This document shows, piece after piece, positions 1 to 8,278 of a stretch of DNA of 64,000 bases. Numbering within the stretch: the stretch's first letter is position 1; the number at the start of each line of letters is the position of its first letter. Position numbers and translations under genes: made by a program. The stretch is taken from positions 151,559-215,558 of the forward strand of contig NZ_JAKNSW010000002.1 of assembly GCF_023566355.1 (NCBI RefSeq). Direction: 5' to 3'. The notes under the pieces are model-generated. The model was not told where the DNA came from, ran no database searches, and saw only the letters and a list, made by a program, of their open reading frames with translations. The stretch is from Mesoplasma sp. JKS002658. Lineage in GTDB: Bacteria > Bacillota_I > Bacilli_A > Mycoplasmatales > Mycoplasmataceae.

Positions 1-344
1 CTTTATTAGAACAAACAAAAGGCAACCTACCACTTTGATTAGCGCCAATTCAAATCGAAATTATTCCTGTTGGTGACGAGGAAAGTGAAAAGTATGCTAA
101 AAGAATTCAAAAGAATTTAAAAACTGATTATATTCGTACGCATTTAGATAATCGTGATGAAAGATTAAGTTATAAAATTCGCGATGCTCAAATTCATAAA
201 ATTCCTTATCAATTAGTTTTAGGAAAAAAAGAGATTTCAGATAATACTATCACTTATCGAAAATATAATAGTGAAGAGCAGATTACTGTTTCTTGTGACG
301 AGTTTTATTTACTAATTAATCAAGAAATTAAAGAGAAAATGTAA
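1..344 (+). CDS. thrS: Threonyl-tRNA synthetase, C-terminal part (gene cut by window start)
   Basis: The last 113 codons of threonyl-tRNA synthetase, which charges tRNA-Thr in the cytoplasm. The visible part is the anticodon-binding domain: LPLWLAPIQI, then IIPVGD, DNRDERLSYKIRDAQ and KIPYQLVLGKKE, the usual class IIa signatures, ending near the family's normal C terminus. One in-frame TGA (bases 36-38) sits where a Trp is conserved, an early sign of the UGA=Trp code. The catalytic domain lies upstream of the window. The gene ends at TAA 342-344 and converges with the recombinase gene on the other strand. The family assignment is firm; nothing can be said of the start or regulation. Confidence 0.93.
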
Positions 345-376
345 GAAAAAAATCAGCAGTTGATGTTGATTTTTTT
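345..376. terminator. Bidirectional terminator between thrS and the recombinase
   Basis: An A/T-rich hairpin: AAAAAATCA (346-354) pairs with TGATTTTTT (367-375). It gives a T-tract on both strands and lies between two convergent genes. Confidence 0.55.
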
Positions 377-1108
377 CTAGTCGAAGTGATTTTCTAATTC
401 TTTAATGATATCACTGCTCGTAAAGTGTAAATATCGAGCTGTGGTTTCTATTTTTGAATGACCCATAATCATGCTTACAATCTTGATGTTTGCCCCCTTA
501 CGAATTAAATTAGTACAAAAAGATCTTCTGAAAGTATGAGGAGTTACTCAATTTGGTCAATAATCTTTAATTAGTTGATAAATCTGTTTCTTACTATATT
601 TATTATATTTTTCAAAATTAATATTATTAATTGGTTTTAAAATTGGTATTTCTCGATATTTCATTCCTTTACCAAAGATAATTAAAGAATTTTTATTCTT
701 ATTGTACTTTAATTGTTTTAATTCAGAAATTCTTATACCGGTATAATAAAGAATTTTGAATAGATCTTTAACTTCTTGTTTTTTTACTGTTTCCACTATT
801 GTCTCAAACATTTGATTATTGATTGTATTAAAGAAGACATTGCTTATTGAAGGTATTTTTATAGATTCAATTTCGTCTAAGAATTTACATTTACTATAAC
901 GTAAATAACTTAAAATAACATGCTTTTTAAATTGAACTGTTGCTGGTTTATATTTACTTACTTGTGATTTTAAATATTTTGATGTGTTGAATAAAGTGAT
1001 CGTTTTTCCTCCTAAAAACTTAAAAAAATCGGTTAAAGCATATCTGTAACTATAGATTGTGTTCTTTGAATAATTTTGTTTTTCTAAATATCTGATAAAT
1101 TTTTCCAT
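377..1108 (-). CDS. Tyrosine recombinase (XerC/D-like), predicted DNA invertase
   Basis: A 243-residue site-specific tyrosine recombinase. The N-terminal SAM-like DNA-binding domain (about residues 1-90) is followed by the catalytic domain. All six catalytic residues are visible: Arg126 in YTGIRISEL, Lys147 in FGKGMK, His191 and Arg194 in HTFRRS, His217 in MGHSKIET and the Tyr226 nucleophile in TARYLHF. Two TGA codons near residues 184-187 are read as Trp. It is shorter than typical XerC/XerD (about 300 aa), closer to the small mollicute and phage invertases. It lies directly downstream of the methyltransferase on the same strand, and about 100 bp from a 28-bp inverted repeat with a Xer-like 9-6-9 core, so its likely job is flipping 1205-2592. 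GAGG lies four bases before the ATG. A role as the chromosomal Xer protein cannot be excluded. Confidence 0.9.
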
Positions 1109-1201
1109 GGCGCCTCATCGATAGAATAGGAAAATTTATGCATTTTTTCCCATCATCTTTTCTTAAAATAATTTTTTTAGCTTTTTAGGTAGAATATATT
1201 T

Positions 1202-2383
1202 CTAAAGAAATCTATAATGCATCTTATAGATTCAATTGATATTTTTTAGTGAGATATTTGGCCTACCATTTTTATCTAAAACGCTGATAATTCCAGCGTT
1301 TGGATGCCGATCCTGCTTAGTGGTTAATGTAGCACTCAAAATTGCGCAATTTTCTTTAAATTGACTTTTTTTGTTTTTATGTTTATAAATATCACGTTCT
1401 GTTTTACATTCGGAAAATAGTAGAGGATTGTTTTCATACATCTTTATTCTAGAACTTGTTCGACGAGGAATTGAATCGATAGCTTCGTGGTTATATTTCG
1501 AATTTTTATAGTTTGTTTTCAAAATTTTATTTAAATCTTTTTTAGGAAAATAAGTTAATCGGTCGTATTCTTCTTTTAGTGCTTTGGCTTCGGAAATAAT
1601 TTTTTCTCTTAATTCGAGATTGCTTTTTTCTCGTTCTTTAAAGGTGTCAATAAAGTTAATTTTTGAACCTTCATAAACACTTAAAGCGATTACACGCTTT
1701 CTTTTTTGAGGAATTCCAAAATCTTCACTAGATAAAATATAAGTTTGTGTGCAATAGTTTAATTTTTTTAGTTCTTCTAATCATTTTTTATAGTTTTCAA
1801 TATGTTCTGGGGAAAGAATATTTGTCACGTTTTCTAAGATTAAAAATTTGGGTTTAATATCTAAGGCATTTAATTCAATTAAGATTCTTTCAACTTCTCA
1901 AAGTAAACTTGATCTTGAACCCGATCCTTTGGTCATTCCTTGACTCGGATGGTGCAAAGAACTAGCGGATGACAAATCTTGACATGGAAAAGAATAAGTT
2001 ATTACATCAATATTTTCAGCGATGCCAATTAAATTTCTTCCTGTTATTTTGGTGATGTTACCTAGATTATTATTAGACACGTAACTTTCATATAAAAGCG
2101 AGACAAATCTATCACCTTTTTTAACTATTTTTTGAATATCAATTGATTCTTTGGAATCTAATGAATGAATAAAATTCGATAAATAATCAATTTTCTCTTC
2201 TAATGATTTCTTGGACTTGTCTTTTTTATTTTTCATTGCATTGTATGAAATATTAGCAAAGCAATCTCATTCACTTGTTGCCACTATTTCAAAATCAAAA
2301 TTTTCAATTAATTCAGAGAGCGTTTCAAGTGCTTTTCTTTGTGAACCAATTCCAGCAAATGCCTCAAAAACTTTAAATTTCAT
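1202..2383 (-). CDS. DNA C5-cytosine methyltransferase, truncated (OFF) form in an invertible segment
   Basis: A Dcm/M.SssI-like C5-cytosine DNA methyltransferase, 393 residues in this orientation. Motif I is FEAFAGIGSQ (residues 6-15), motif IV with the catalytic Cys is YSFPCQDLS (Cys near 134), motif VI is LENVTN (about 183), motif VIII is PQKRKRV (about 226). The variable target-recognition region follows. After the Trp (TGA) codon at the left repeat it runs IYKMHYRFL and stops at TAG 1202-1204, so motifs IX (LTPRE) and X (GNS) are missing. They are encoded on the plus strand at 2593-2772 beyond the right repeat. Inverting 1205-2592 would give an in-frame protein of 452 residues. The present form is predicted inactive because motif X forms part of the AdoMet pocket. 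The start at 2383 matches the family N terminus; an in-frame ATG at 2422 is an alternative. Target sequence unknown. Confidence 0.9.
1205..1232. repeat. Left 28-bp inverted repeat with recombinase core site
   Basis: Perfect reverse complement of 2565-2592; the match stops abruptly on both sides (1204 and 1233 mismatch). Inside are two 9-base arms, AATCTATAA (1209-1217) and TTATAGATT (1224-1232), perfect inverted copies around the 6-base spacer TGCATC (1218-1223). This is the geometry of a tyrosine-recombinase crossover site. On the minus strand it is translated as IYKMHYRFL within the methyltransferase. Confidence 0.93.
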
Positions 2384-2564
2384 AATAAAATTATTGACTG
2401 ATTTCTTTTGGAGAACAATCATTCCCTTTCTACGAAAAACTTTTATTTTGTTTACTGGATAAATTAATTAGGTTAAAAAAGAATTATTTTTCGAATTGTA
2501 ATGATATGAAATGAAGGTAGAAATTTTTGAAATTTATCTGTAAAATGATAATTAGTTTTTTAGT
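2384..2564 (-). promoter_or_regulatory. Leader/promoter region of the methyltransferase inside the invertible segment
   Basis: About 180 bp between the methyltransferase start and the right repeat. It should carry the methyltransferase promoter, reading leftwards at present. TATCAT and TACAAT boxes occur near 2500 on the minus strand but no -35 is convincing. Because it flips with the gene, it would point away from the recombinase after inversion. Confidence 0.4.
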
Positions 2565-2592
2565 AATCTATAAGATGCATTATAGATTTCTT
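2565..2592. repeat. Right 28-bp inverted repeat with recombinase core site
   Basis: Exact reverse complement of 1205-1232. Core arms AATCTATAA (2565-2573) and TTATAGATT (2580-2588) surround the spacer GATGCA. On the plus strand it is in frame with the following methyltransferase 3' fragment. Confidence 0.93.
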
Positions 2593-2772
2593 ACTCCTAG
2601 GGAATGTTATTTATTGATGGGTTTTTCAGAAAAAGATTATGAATGCATTAAAAGTACTGATTTAGTCTCTAAGCCCGTTATGTATCGTCAGGCGGGCAAT
2701 TCAATTGTGGTTAATGTTTTGGTCGCTGTTTTTAATTACATTTATGTGTTAACACAAAAAAACCAGCTTTAA
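2565..2772 (+). CDS. Detached 3' end of the C5-methyltransferase (motifs IX and X)
   Basis: The silent C-terminal piece of the methyltransferase. From the repeat it reads IYKMHYRFL then TPRECYLLMGF (motif IX, with the repeat supplying the start of the motif), a short linker, and YRQAGNSIVVNVLVAVF (motif X), ending at TAA 2770-2772. It lacks its own obvious start and ribosome-binding site. The plus-strand reading frame is open upstream only to about 2527, through unrelated sequence. It has exactly the parts missing from the minus-strand methyltransferase and shares its reading frame through the repeat, so it becomes the gene's 3' end after inversion. It is not a decayed relic: there is no stop or frameshift in its 59 codons. 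Confidence 0.88.
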
Positions 2773-2790
2773 AAAGCTGGTGTTGTTTTT
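2762..2790. terminator. Bidirectional terminator
   Basis: ACCAGCTT (2762-2769) pairs with AAGCTGGT (2774-2781) around TAAA. A-tract before and T-rich tract after serve both strands. It overlaps the stop codons of the two convergent reading frames. Confidence 0.8.
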
Positions 2791-3701
2791 AAGATTGGAA
2801 AATCAACAAATTCTTTAACACTATCAAGTTGAAATTTTTGAAGACTTTTCCTTAAGTGAGGATTAGGTGTAAGTTTGAATGATATATTTTCTTTCTCTTG
2901 ATTAAGTTTGAAATTTGAAATGATGAATTCATTCACATCAATTCTACTTATTTTACTTATTTCTCGAGTGAGTTGTGCTTCGTTAAGAGCAGATATCGGA
3001 TTTTTATAATTTTCAAAAGGTTGTGCAATTGAACCTTGGTAAAAATCTAGTTGAAAAACTTTTTCTCAATTCAATGACGGATCTGAAATATTTTCATTTT
3101 TTAATCGCAATAATTGATTGTTTAAAATAACTCTAGTTGTGGGTCAATCACGTTCAAAATAATAACTAAGACCATTTGTTTCGGCAAAATCTTTTATTAA
3201 CATGGAACAATAGTTAATTTTTTCTTCTGTAGACCAAGTGCTAATTTGTCAGCGTGAGAAAATTTTAGGTTGATTAATGAAGGGGTAATCCATTTCCTGT
3301 TTGAGAGAAAGTTCACGTTTAAAGACTGCGTTAACAACTCCTTTAAATTTCGAATTTTTTCCATTATTAGCGTTTAATTCTACAGTTAGTCAGTCTTTAT
3401 CATATGAGAGTAAATTTACTGCAATCCCTTTTAAATCCGGATAATGATAAAACATTAATTTTTCAAAAGCATTGCCAATTACTTCTTTGAAGTTGGATTC
3501 GTTGGCTTTCTTATATATTTGTCAATCAATTGGAAATAAGATAACCGCTCCATTAGTTTGTAATGTATTCTTGAAATAAGTTTTTAATTCTATTCGATTA
3601 TCCTTTTTTACTATTTGATTAGAAGTAAAACTAACTATATTTGTGAGTGAAGTGGTCATAATTGTTACAATTAGCAAGTTTTGTAAAAGTTTTCTAAACA
3701 T
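2769..3701 (-). CDS. Putative exported protein of unknown function
   Basis: A 310-residue protein I do not recognise. The N terminus (MFRKLLQNLLIV...TSLTNIVSF) is a short basic stretch followed by a hydrophobic segment to about residue 27, so it is probably secreted or anchored in the membrane. There is no lipobox cysteine, unlike the lipoproteins elsewhere in the window. Several TGA codons are read as Trp. AAGGA lies about eight bases before the ATG. It converges with the methyltransferase fragment (stop codons overlap by three bases) and is divergent from ptsI. It sits at the edge of the accessory island and may belong to it. No enzyme motif was found. Confidence 0.72.
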
Positions 3702-3829
3702 GTTTGAATTCCTTTCTTTTATAAGAATCGGTGAGTTTTAAAAATTTGTTTCAATAAAAAATAAAAAAGTTTAAGGAAATATTTATATTATTGTAAAATC
3801 AAGATAATAAAAAGAGGAGGTTTATAATC

Positions 3830-5557
3830 TTGGCTAAAGTATTAAAAGGGATTGGAGCAAGTCGCGGCATTGCTTTAGGAAAAGTTTTACTTTTAAAAGA
3901 AGAACAATTGGTTATTCCTAACGATAAAATCAAAGATGTTGAAGGAGAGGTTCAAAAATTTAAACAAGGCGTTCAAGCCAGTTTGAAAGATTTAGAAAAC
4001 TTAGTAGAAATCACTACTACCAAATTAGGTGCTGAAAAAGCAGCAATTTTTGGTGCACATGAAGAAATTGTTCAAGATCCTGCAATTGCTCAGGATGTTG
4101 AAGAATTAATTAAAAATGAACAAAAAAATGCTATACAAGCTGTAAAACAGGTTTTTGATAAGTATCATCAATTGTTCTTGAAGATGGATGATCCCTACTT
4201 TAAAGAACGAGCAAGTGATGTGAACGATGTTGCTAATCGTTTAATTAAACACCTCTTAGGAGTTAATATTGTTGATCTTTCTACAATTAATGAGGAAGTC
4301 ATCATTGTCAGTGATGACTTGACCCCTTCTCAAACTGCTCAATTGGATAAAAAGTTTGTTAAAGGTTTTGTTACTAACATTGGAGGAAGAACTTCGCATG
4401 CAGCAATTATGGCGCGTAGTTTGGAACTTCCGGCTGTTTTGGGTTTAAAAAATATCACCGAAATTGTTACTGATGGAGCGATGATTAGTGCTAATGGAAC
4501 CACTGGAGAGGTGATGATTGAATTAGATACTGATGATATTGCTGTTATCAAAAAAAACCAAGTTGAGTTTGAAAAAAACGAAGCTTTATTAAAAACTTAT
4601 GTTAACCAACCAACCATCACTCGTGATCAACATAAAGTATTGGTGGAAGCGAATATTGGTAAGCCAGCTGATTGTGAGGCAGTTTTAAAAAACGGTGGAG
4701 AAGGTATTGGTTTATTCCGTTCTGAATTCTTGTATATGGAAAATGATCACTTTCCTACTGAAGAAGAACAATTTCAAGCTTACAAGGAAGTTATCGACCA
4801 AATGCATGGAAATTTAGTGATAATTCGTACCCTGGATATTGGTGGTGATAAAAGACTATCTTATTATCAATTTCCTTCAGAGATGAATCCCTTTTTAGGT
4901 TATCGGGCAATTCGTTTTTGTTTAGATCATCCAGATATTTTTAAAACTCAATTGCGTGCATTATTACGGGCTTCAGCTTTTGGGTCGTTAGGAATTATGT
5001 TTCCAATGATTGCTACAATTGAAGAGTTTAACCAAGCCAAGGCTTTGGTTGAAGAATGTAAGGCAGAATTAATTGCAGCAAATATCAAGTTTGATCAACA
5101 AGTGCAAGTAGGAATGATGGTTGAAATTCCAGCCGCAGCAGTGAATGCAAAAAACTTTGCTAAAGTGGCGGATTTCTTTTCGATTGGTACTAATGACTTG
5201 ATTCAATATTCAATGGCTGCTGATCGAATGAATCAATCGGTTGCCTATTTATATCAACCACTAAATCCTTCGCTTTTAAATTTGATTAAAATGACTATTG
5301 ATGGTGCTCATACAGAAAATAAATGAGTAGGGATGTGTGGAGAAATGGCTGGTGATCAATTGGCGATTCCTTTATTACTAGGAATGGGATTGGATGCATT
5401 TTCAATGAGTGCTACTTCAATTTTAAAAACACGTTCAATTATTAATAATCTAGATTATCAAACTGCTCAAACTTTGTCCAATCAAGCATTAATGCTTTCT
5501 ACAAGTAAAGAAATTGAAAGTTTGGTTCAAGCCTTTCTAAAGAAAAATAATCTTTAA
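3830..5557 (+). CDS. ptsI: Phosphoenolpyruvate-protein phosphotransferase, enzyme I of the PTS
   Basis: Enzyme I takes phosphate from PEP and passes it to HPr, starting PTS sugar uptake in the cytoplasm. It has 575 residues, the normal family length. The phospho-accepting His is at about residue 190 in [13 protein letters not shown]. The PEP-binding barrel shows [34 protein letters not shown] and, after a TGA-encoded Trp (5324-5326), the C-terminal active-site motif GMCGEMAGD. The start is TTG at 3830, nine bases after a strong GAGGAGG, giving the usual N terminus [13 protein letters not shown]. ptsH and crr are not adjacent, so it appears to be transcribed alone. The following gene has its own promoter. 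Confidence 0.96.
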
Positions 5558-5564
5558 GAAAGTT

Positions 5565-5593
5565 TTGCAATTTAAATTGAGATTAGTTATAAT
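5565..5593 (+). promoter_or_regulatory. Promoter of infC-rpmI-rplT
   Basis: TTGCAA (5565-5570), a 17-base spacer and TATAAT (5588-5593). Transcription would start near 5600, giving a leader of about 125 nt. Confidence 0.8.
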
Positions 5594-5599
5594 CTTAGA

Positions 5600-5727
5600 G
5601 TTAGAAAAGAAGCACAAAGCTCACCGCCAGTGAATAAACAAAACGGTTAAATACTTAAGATTGAAAATGTATTTAAAGATGTGCTGATTGTTTTTTAACG
5701 GCACATTTTTTATTTCAGGAGGAATTG
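5600..5727 (+). promoter_or_regulatory. L20-type 5' leader with attenuating terminator
   Basis: The leader between the promoter and infC ends in a hairpin, ATGTGC (5679-5684) with GCACAT (5701-5706), followed by six T, just before the infC ribosome-binding site. In Firmicutes this operon is controlled by binding of L20 to its own leader. The position and terminator fit that; the pseudoknot itself was not modelled. Confidence 0.7.
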
Positions 5728-6270
5728 ATGAATCAAAATAGATCGCAACAAAAAAGACAACCAGAGGATGCTATTAACCATGATATTCGGGCAAAAGAAA
5801 TTTTAATTATTACTGAAGATGGTCGAAGAATTGGACCAATTTCAAAAAAAGCAGCTATTGAAATGGCAGAAAGTGCTAACCTTGATTTATTGCAAGTTGG
5901 CCAACAAGAAAGTGTTGCTATTGCCAAAATTGTCGACTATGGAAAATATAAGTATGAGCAACAAAAAAGGGCAAAAGAGGTTAAAAAGCATCAAGTTGAA
6001 ACTCAAAATAAAGAAATACGTTTGACAGTGAAAATTGGTGAACACGATTTGGATACAAAAGCTCGTAAAGCTCGTGAGTTTATTCAAAATGGTGATCGAG
6101 TGAAGGTTTCTTTGAAGTTCAAGGGAAGAGAAATTGTTTATTTGAATCAAGGTCAAGACACTTTAATGCGATTTTATGAGAAATTAGCTGATATTGCTCA
6201 AATTGAGAAAGAACCAAAATTAAATACTAGGTTTTTAGATATGTACATTGTGCCTAAAAAGAAAAATTAG
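5728..6270 (+). CDS. infC: Translation initiation factor IF-3
   Basis: IF-3 (180 residues) binds the 30S subunit, prevents premature 50S joining and checks the start codon. The N-terminal domain contains NHDIRAKEILIITEDGRRIG; the C-terminal domain contains KEIRLTVKIGEHDLDTKARKA and VKVSLKFKGRE, typical of the family. The ATG at 5728 is five bases after AGGAGG. A TTG one codon earlier would also be in frame; IF-3 genes often use rare starts for autoregulation, so this alternative remains. It is the first gene of infC-rpmI-rplT, downstream of the L20-type leader. A basic, Gln-rich N-terminal extension of about 15 residues precedes the conserved part. Confidence 0.96.
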   Translation: MNQNRSQQKRQPEDAINHDIRAKEILIITEDGRRIGPISKKAAIEMAESANLDLLQVGQQESVAIAKIVDYGKYKYEQQKRAKEVKKHQVETQNKEIRLTVKIGEHDLDTKARKAREFIQNGDRVKVSLKFKGREIVYLNQGQDTLMRFYEKLADIAQIEKEPKLNTRFLDMYIVPKKKN

Positions 6271-6296
6271 TCAAAAATAGGGAAGGGAAATAAATT

Positions 6297-6491
6297 ATGC
6301 CAAAAATGAAAACCAAAAAAGCATTAGCAAAAAGAGTTAACAAAAATGCTAGTGGAAAACTAAAAAGAGCCCATGCTTATCGTTCTCACCGTGCTACTGG
6401 GAAGACTACTAAGCAAAAAAGACATTTAAAGAAAGCAACTTACATTAAAAAAGTAGATGCTAAACGTTTAGAAAGTTTGTTGCAAGATTAA
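6297..6491 (+). CDS. rpmI: 50S ribosomal protein L35
   Basis: A 64-residue, strongly basic protein ([13 protein letters not shown] at the start, then [19 protein letters not shown]). It matches L35 in length and sequence. It is a late-assembling component of the large subunit, the middle gene of infC-rpmI-rplT and probably co-regulated by L20. GGAAGGGAAA precedes the ATG. Confidence 0.96.
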   Translation: MPKMKTKKALAKRVNKNASGKLKRAHAYRSHRATGKTTKQKRHLKKATYIKKVDAKRLESLLQD

Positions 6492-6521
6492 AACTTGTAG
6501 GATAGAAAGAGGTATAAAAAA

Positions 6522-6881
6522 ATGGCTAGAGTAAAATATGGTAAAACTACCAGAGCAAGAAGAAAACGTTGAATTAAGCGTGCAAAGGGATATTACGGAA
6601 CTAAAAGCACAAACTTTAAAAAGGCTCGTGAACAAGTGATTCGTTCAATGGCATATGCTTTTGTTGGTCGTAAGCAAAAGAAGCGTGACTTTAGAAAATT
6701 ATGAATTATGCGAATTAATGCTGCTGTTCGTCCTTATGGGTTAAATTATTCACAATTTATGAACGGAATAAAATTAACTGGTTTAGATTTAAACCGCAAA
6801 ATGCTTTCTGAATTAGCAATTAATCAACCCCAAGAATTTGCCAAGGTAGTTGAAGCAGTAAAAAAAACTTTAAGTAAATAA
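6522..6881 (+). CDS. rplT: 50S ribosomal protein L20
   Basis: A 119-residue protein that binds 23S rRNA early in 50S assembly and, in Firmicutes, represses its own operon. It starts [15 protein letters not shown], the extended basic arm, and continues [28 protein letters not shown] and [12 protein letters not shown]. Two TGA codons fall at conserved Trp positions, which breaks the gene under the standard code. AGAAAGAGG lies before the ATG. It is the last gene of its operon and is followed by a hairpin. Confidence 0.96.
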
Positions 6882-6892
6882 TCATTAACAAA

Positions 6893-6917
6893 GCTAGGTT
6901 TTACCTAGTTTCTTTTA
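6893..6917 (+). terminator. Terminator of infC-rpmI-rplT
   Basis: CTAGGT (6894-6899) pairs with ACCTAG (6903-6908), followed by TTTCTTTT. Confidence 0.65.
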
Positions 6918-6954
6918 TATTAATTATTTTAAGAACGAAAGAGGGGAGAAGAAA

Positions 6955-7302
6955 ATGGCTTATTTAAATGAACAAACTAATGAAATTATTTTTAATAAAA
7001 CCGATCTGATTAATGCTTGAGCAAATGCACCTAAGATTAGTGATGCTAATCCTGATGAGTTTCGAGTATGTATGTACTGCCAATTTCCGATGAAGAAAAA
7101 GCATTATGTTGCTAACCATCGCTTGAAACATCCTACCGATGCTTGAGCAATTGATTTAATTAATTTAAAGAAACCAAAATTGGTTGGGAAAAATCTTTTC
7201 GCTATTCATGCTGGGTGTTTTGGTTTACGTCGACAAGAAAATCAAACTCGGAGATTGAAACGCTATAATCGCACAAAATGATTGATGCCCAAGAATGAGT
7301 AA
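6955..7302 (+). CDS. Small conserved-looking protein with a possible zinc site
   Basis: A 115-residue basic protein I cannot name. The central part reads RVCMYCQFPMKKKHYVANH, with a CxxC pair followed by several His, and later HAGCFGLRRQ. The spacing suggests a metal-binding knuckle, but this is an inference. Two TGA codons are read as Trp. A very strong GAGGGGAG lies before the ATG, so it is probably well expressed. It lies between rplT and glpF with about 70-90 bp on each side. Its size and basic C terminus (RRLKRYNRTKW) would fit a nucleic-acid or ribosome-associated role. Confidence 0.65.
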
Positions 7303-7394
7303 TTACTTCTTTTAGAGCAGAGAAATTTCTTTGATTTTAGTACAATATAAAAAGTTAGACAAAAAGCTCTAACAAGTAGAAAGGAGGAGAAGAT

Positions 7395-8225
7395 ATGTCG
7401 TGAGGATTTCAAGACGTGGGCAGTACCACATCTTATATTGGGTGAATCTTTCTTTCAGAAATGTTAGGAAGTATGCTTTTAGTCATGCTGGGAAACGGAG
7501 TCGTTGCTGCTGTTAATTTAAAAACAAGTAAAGCAAGGGGTGCTGGTTGGTCAGCAATTGCAATTGGTTGAGGATTAGCGGTTTTTGTAGGAGCGATTAC
7601 TTCTCAATATTCAGGAGCCCATTTAAACTTTGCGGTTACCTTAAGTGTATTAATTCAATCAGCTAGTAATAATGCTGGTAATAATCCTTTTGCAAATGGT
7701 CACCAATGGTTGATTGTGATTTATTTGGTAGCTCAATTTACAGGGATGATTATTGGTCAATTATTGTTAGATTTAGTTTATTGGTTACAGATTGAAAAAT
7801 CTGATGCTGGTGAAGTTTTAGGTTTTCATTGTACGGCTCCAGCTCAAAAAGAACGTAGCAAAAAAACCTATGCTTTTAATACATTTGCCGAATTTATGGC
7901 AACTTTTGTATTAGTGCTTGGTCTTGGTGCCGCTAGTTTGTATACTGGTACTGGTCATAACTTTGGAAGTTTTAATCTTCCTGCATCAAGTTTAATTGGT
8001 GTAGGAATTGCGATGGCAGTAGTTGCGGGAGTTGGTTATGGCTTAGGTGGTCCTACTGGGTTTGCCATTAACCCTACTCGTGATTTGGCTCCAAGAATCG
8101 TTCACCATTTTCTTCCTTTGCCTAATAAGGGTTCATCTGATTGGGCATATAGCTGAGTTCCAGTAGTTGGTCCAGTTTTAGGTGGAATTGTTGGTGGCGC
8201 ACTTATTTTAGCAATGATGCATTAA
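7395..8225 (+). CDS. glpF: Glycerol uptake facilitator (MIP/aquaporin family)
   Basis: A 276-residue membrane channel of the aquaglyceroporin family, which lets glycerol cross the membrane for lipid synthesis or ATP generation. About six transmembrane segments are visible, with two re-entrant loops. Both NPA boxes are altered: the first is [10 protein letters not shown] (Asn78-Phe79-Ala80), the second is [12 protein letters not shown] (Asn226-Pro227-Thr228). Aquaglyceroporins often keep the Asp in the second loop, seen here as RDLAPR. AAGGAGGAG precedes the ATG. The gene is alone, followed by a perfect palindromic terminator. A six-base inverted repeat (GTTAGA/TCTAAC) lies in the 5' leader near 7353-7372, of unknown role. 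Confidence 0.9.
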
Positions 8226-8244
8226 TACTCCACAATAGTCTAAG

Positions 8245-8275
8245 AAAAAAGTTAGGAATATTCCTAACTTTTTTG
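8245..8275. terminator. Bidirectional terminator between glpF and trpS
   Basis: An 18-base perfect palindrome (8251-8268, half GTTAGGAAT) with A6 before and T6 after. It serves both convergent genes. Confidence 0.9.
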
Positions 8276-8278
8276 TTT

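Noticed and set aside
2211..2462. Plus-strand reading frame over the methyltransferase start
   Set aside because: It is antisense to conserved methyltransferase motif I and has no ribosome-binding site or family resemblance.
1202..2772. The methyltransferase as a simple broken pseudogene
   Set aside because: Both parts are free of stops and frameshifts, share the same frame through an exact inverted repeat, and sit beside an intact recombinase; decay would not leave this arrangement.
3830..5557. Apparent splitting of ptsI, trpS, opp genes, argS and others into pieces
   Set aside because: The breaks are all TGA codons at conserved Trp positions; with UGA=Trp the genes are whole. They are not frameshifts or pseudogenes.
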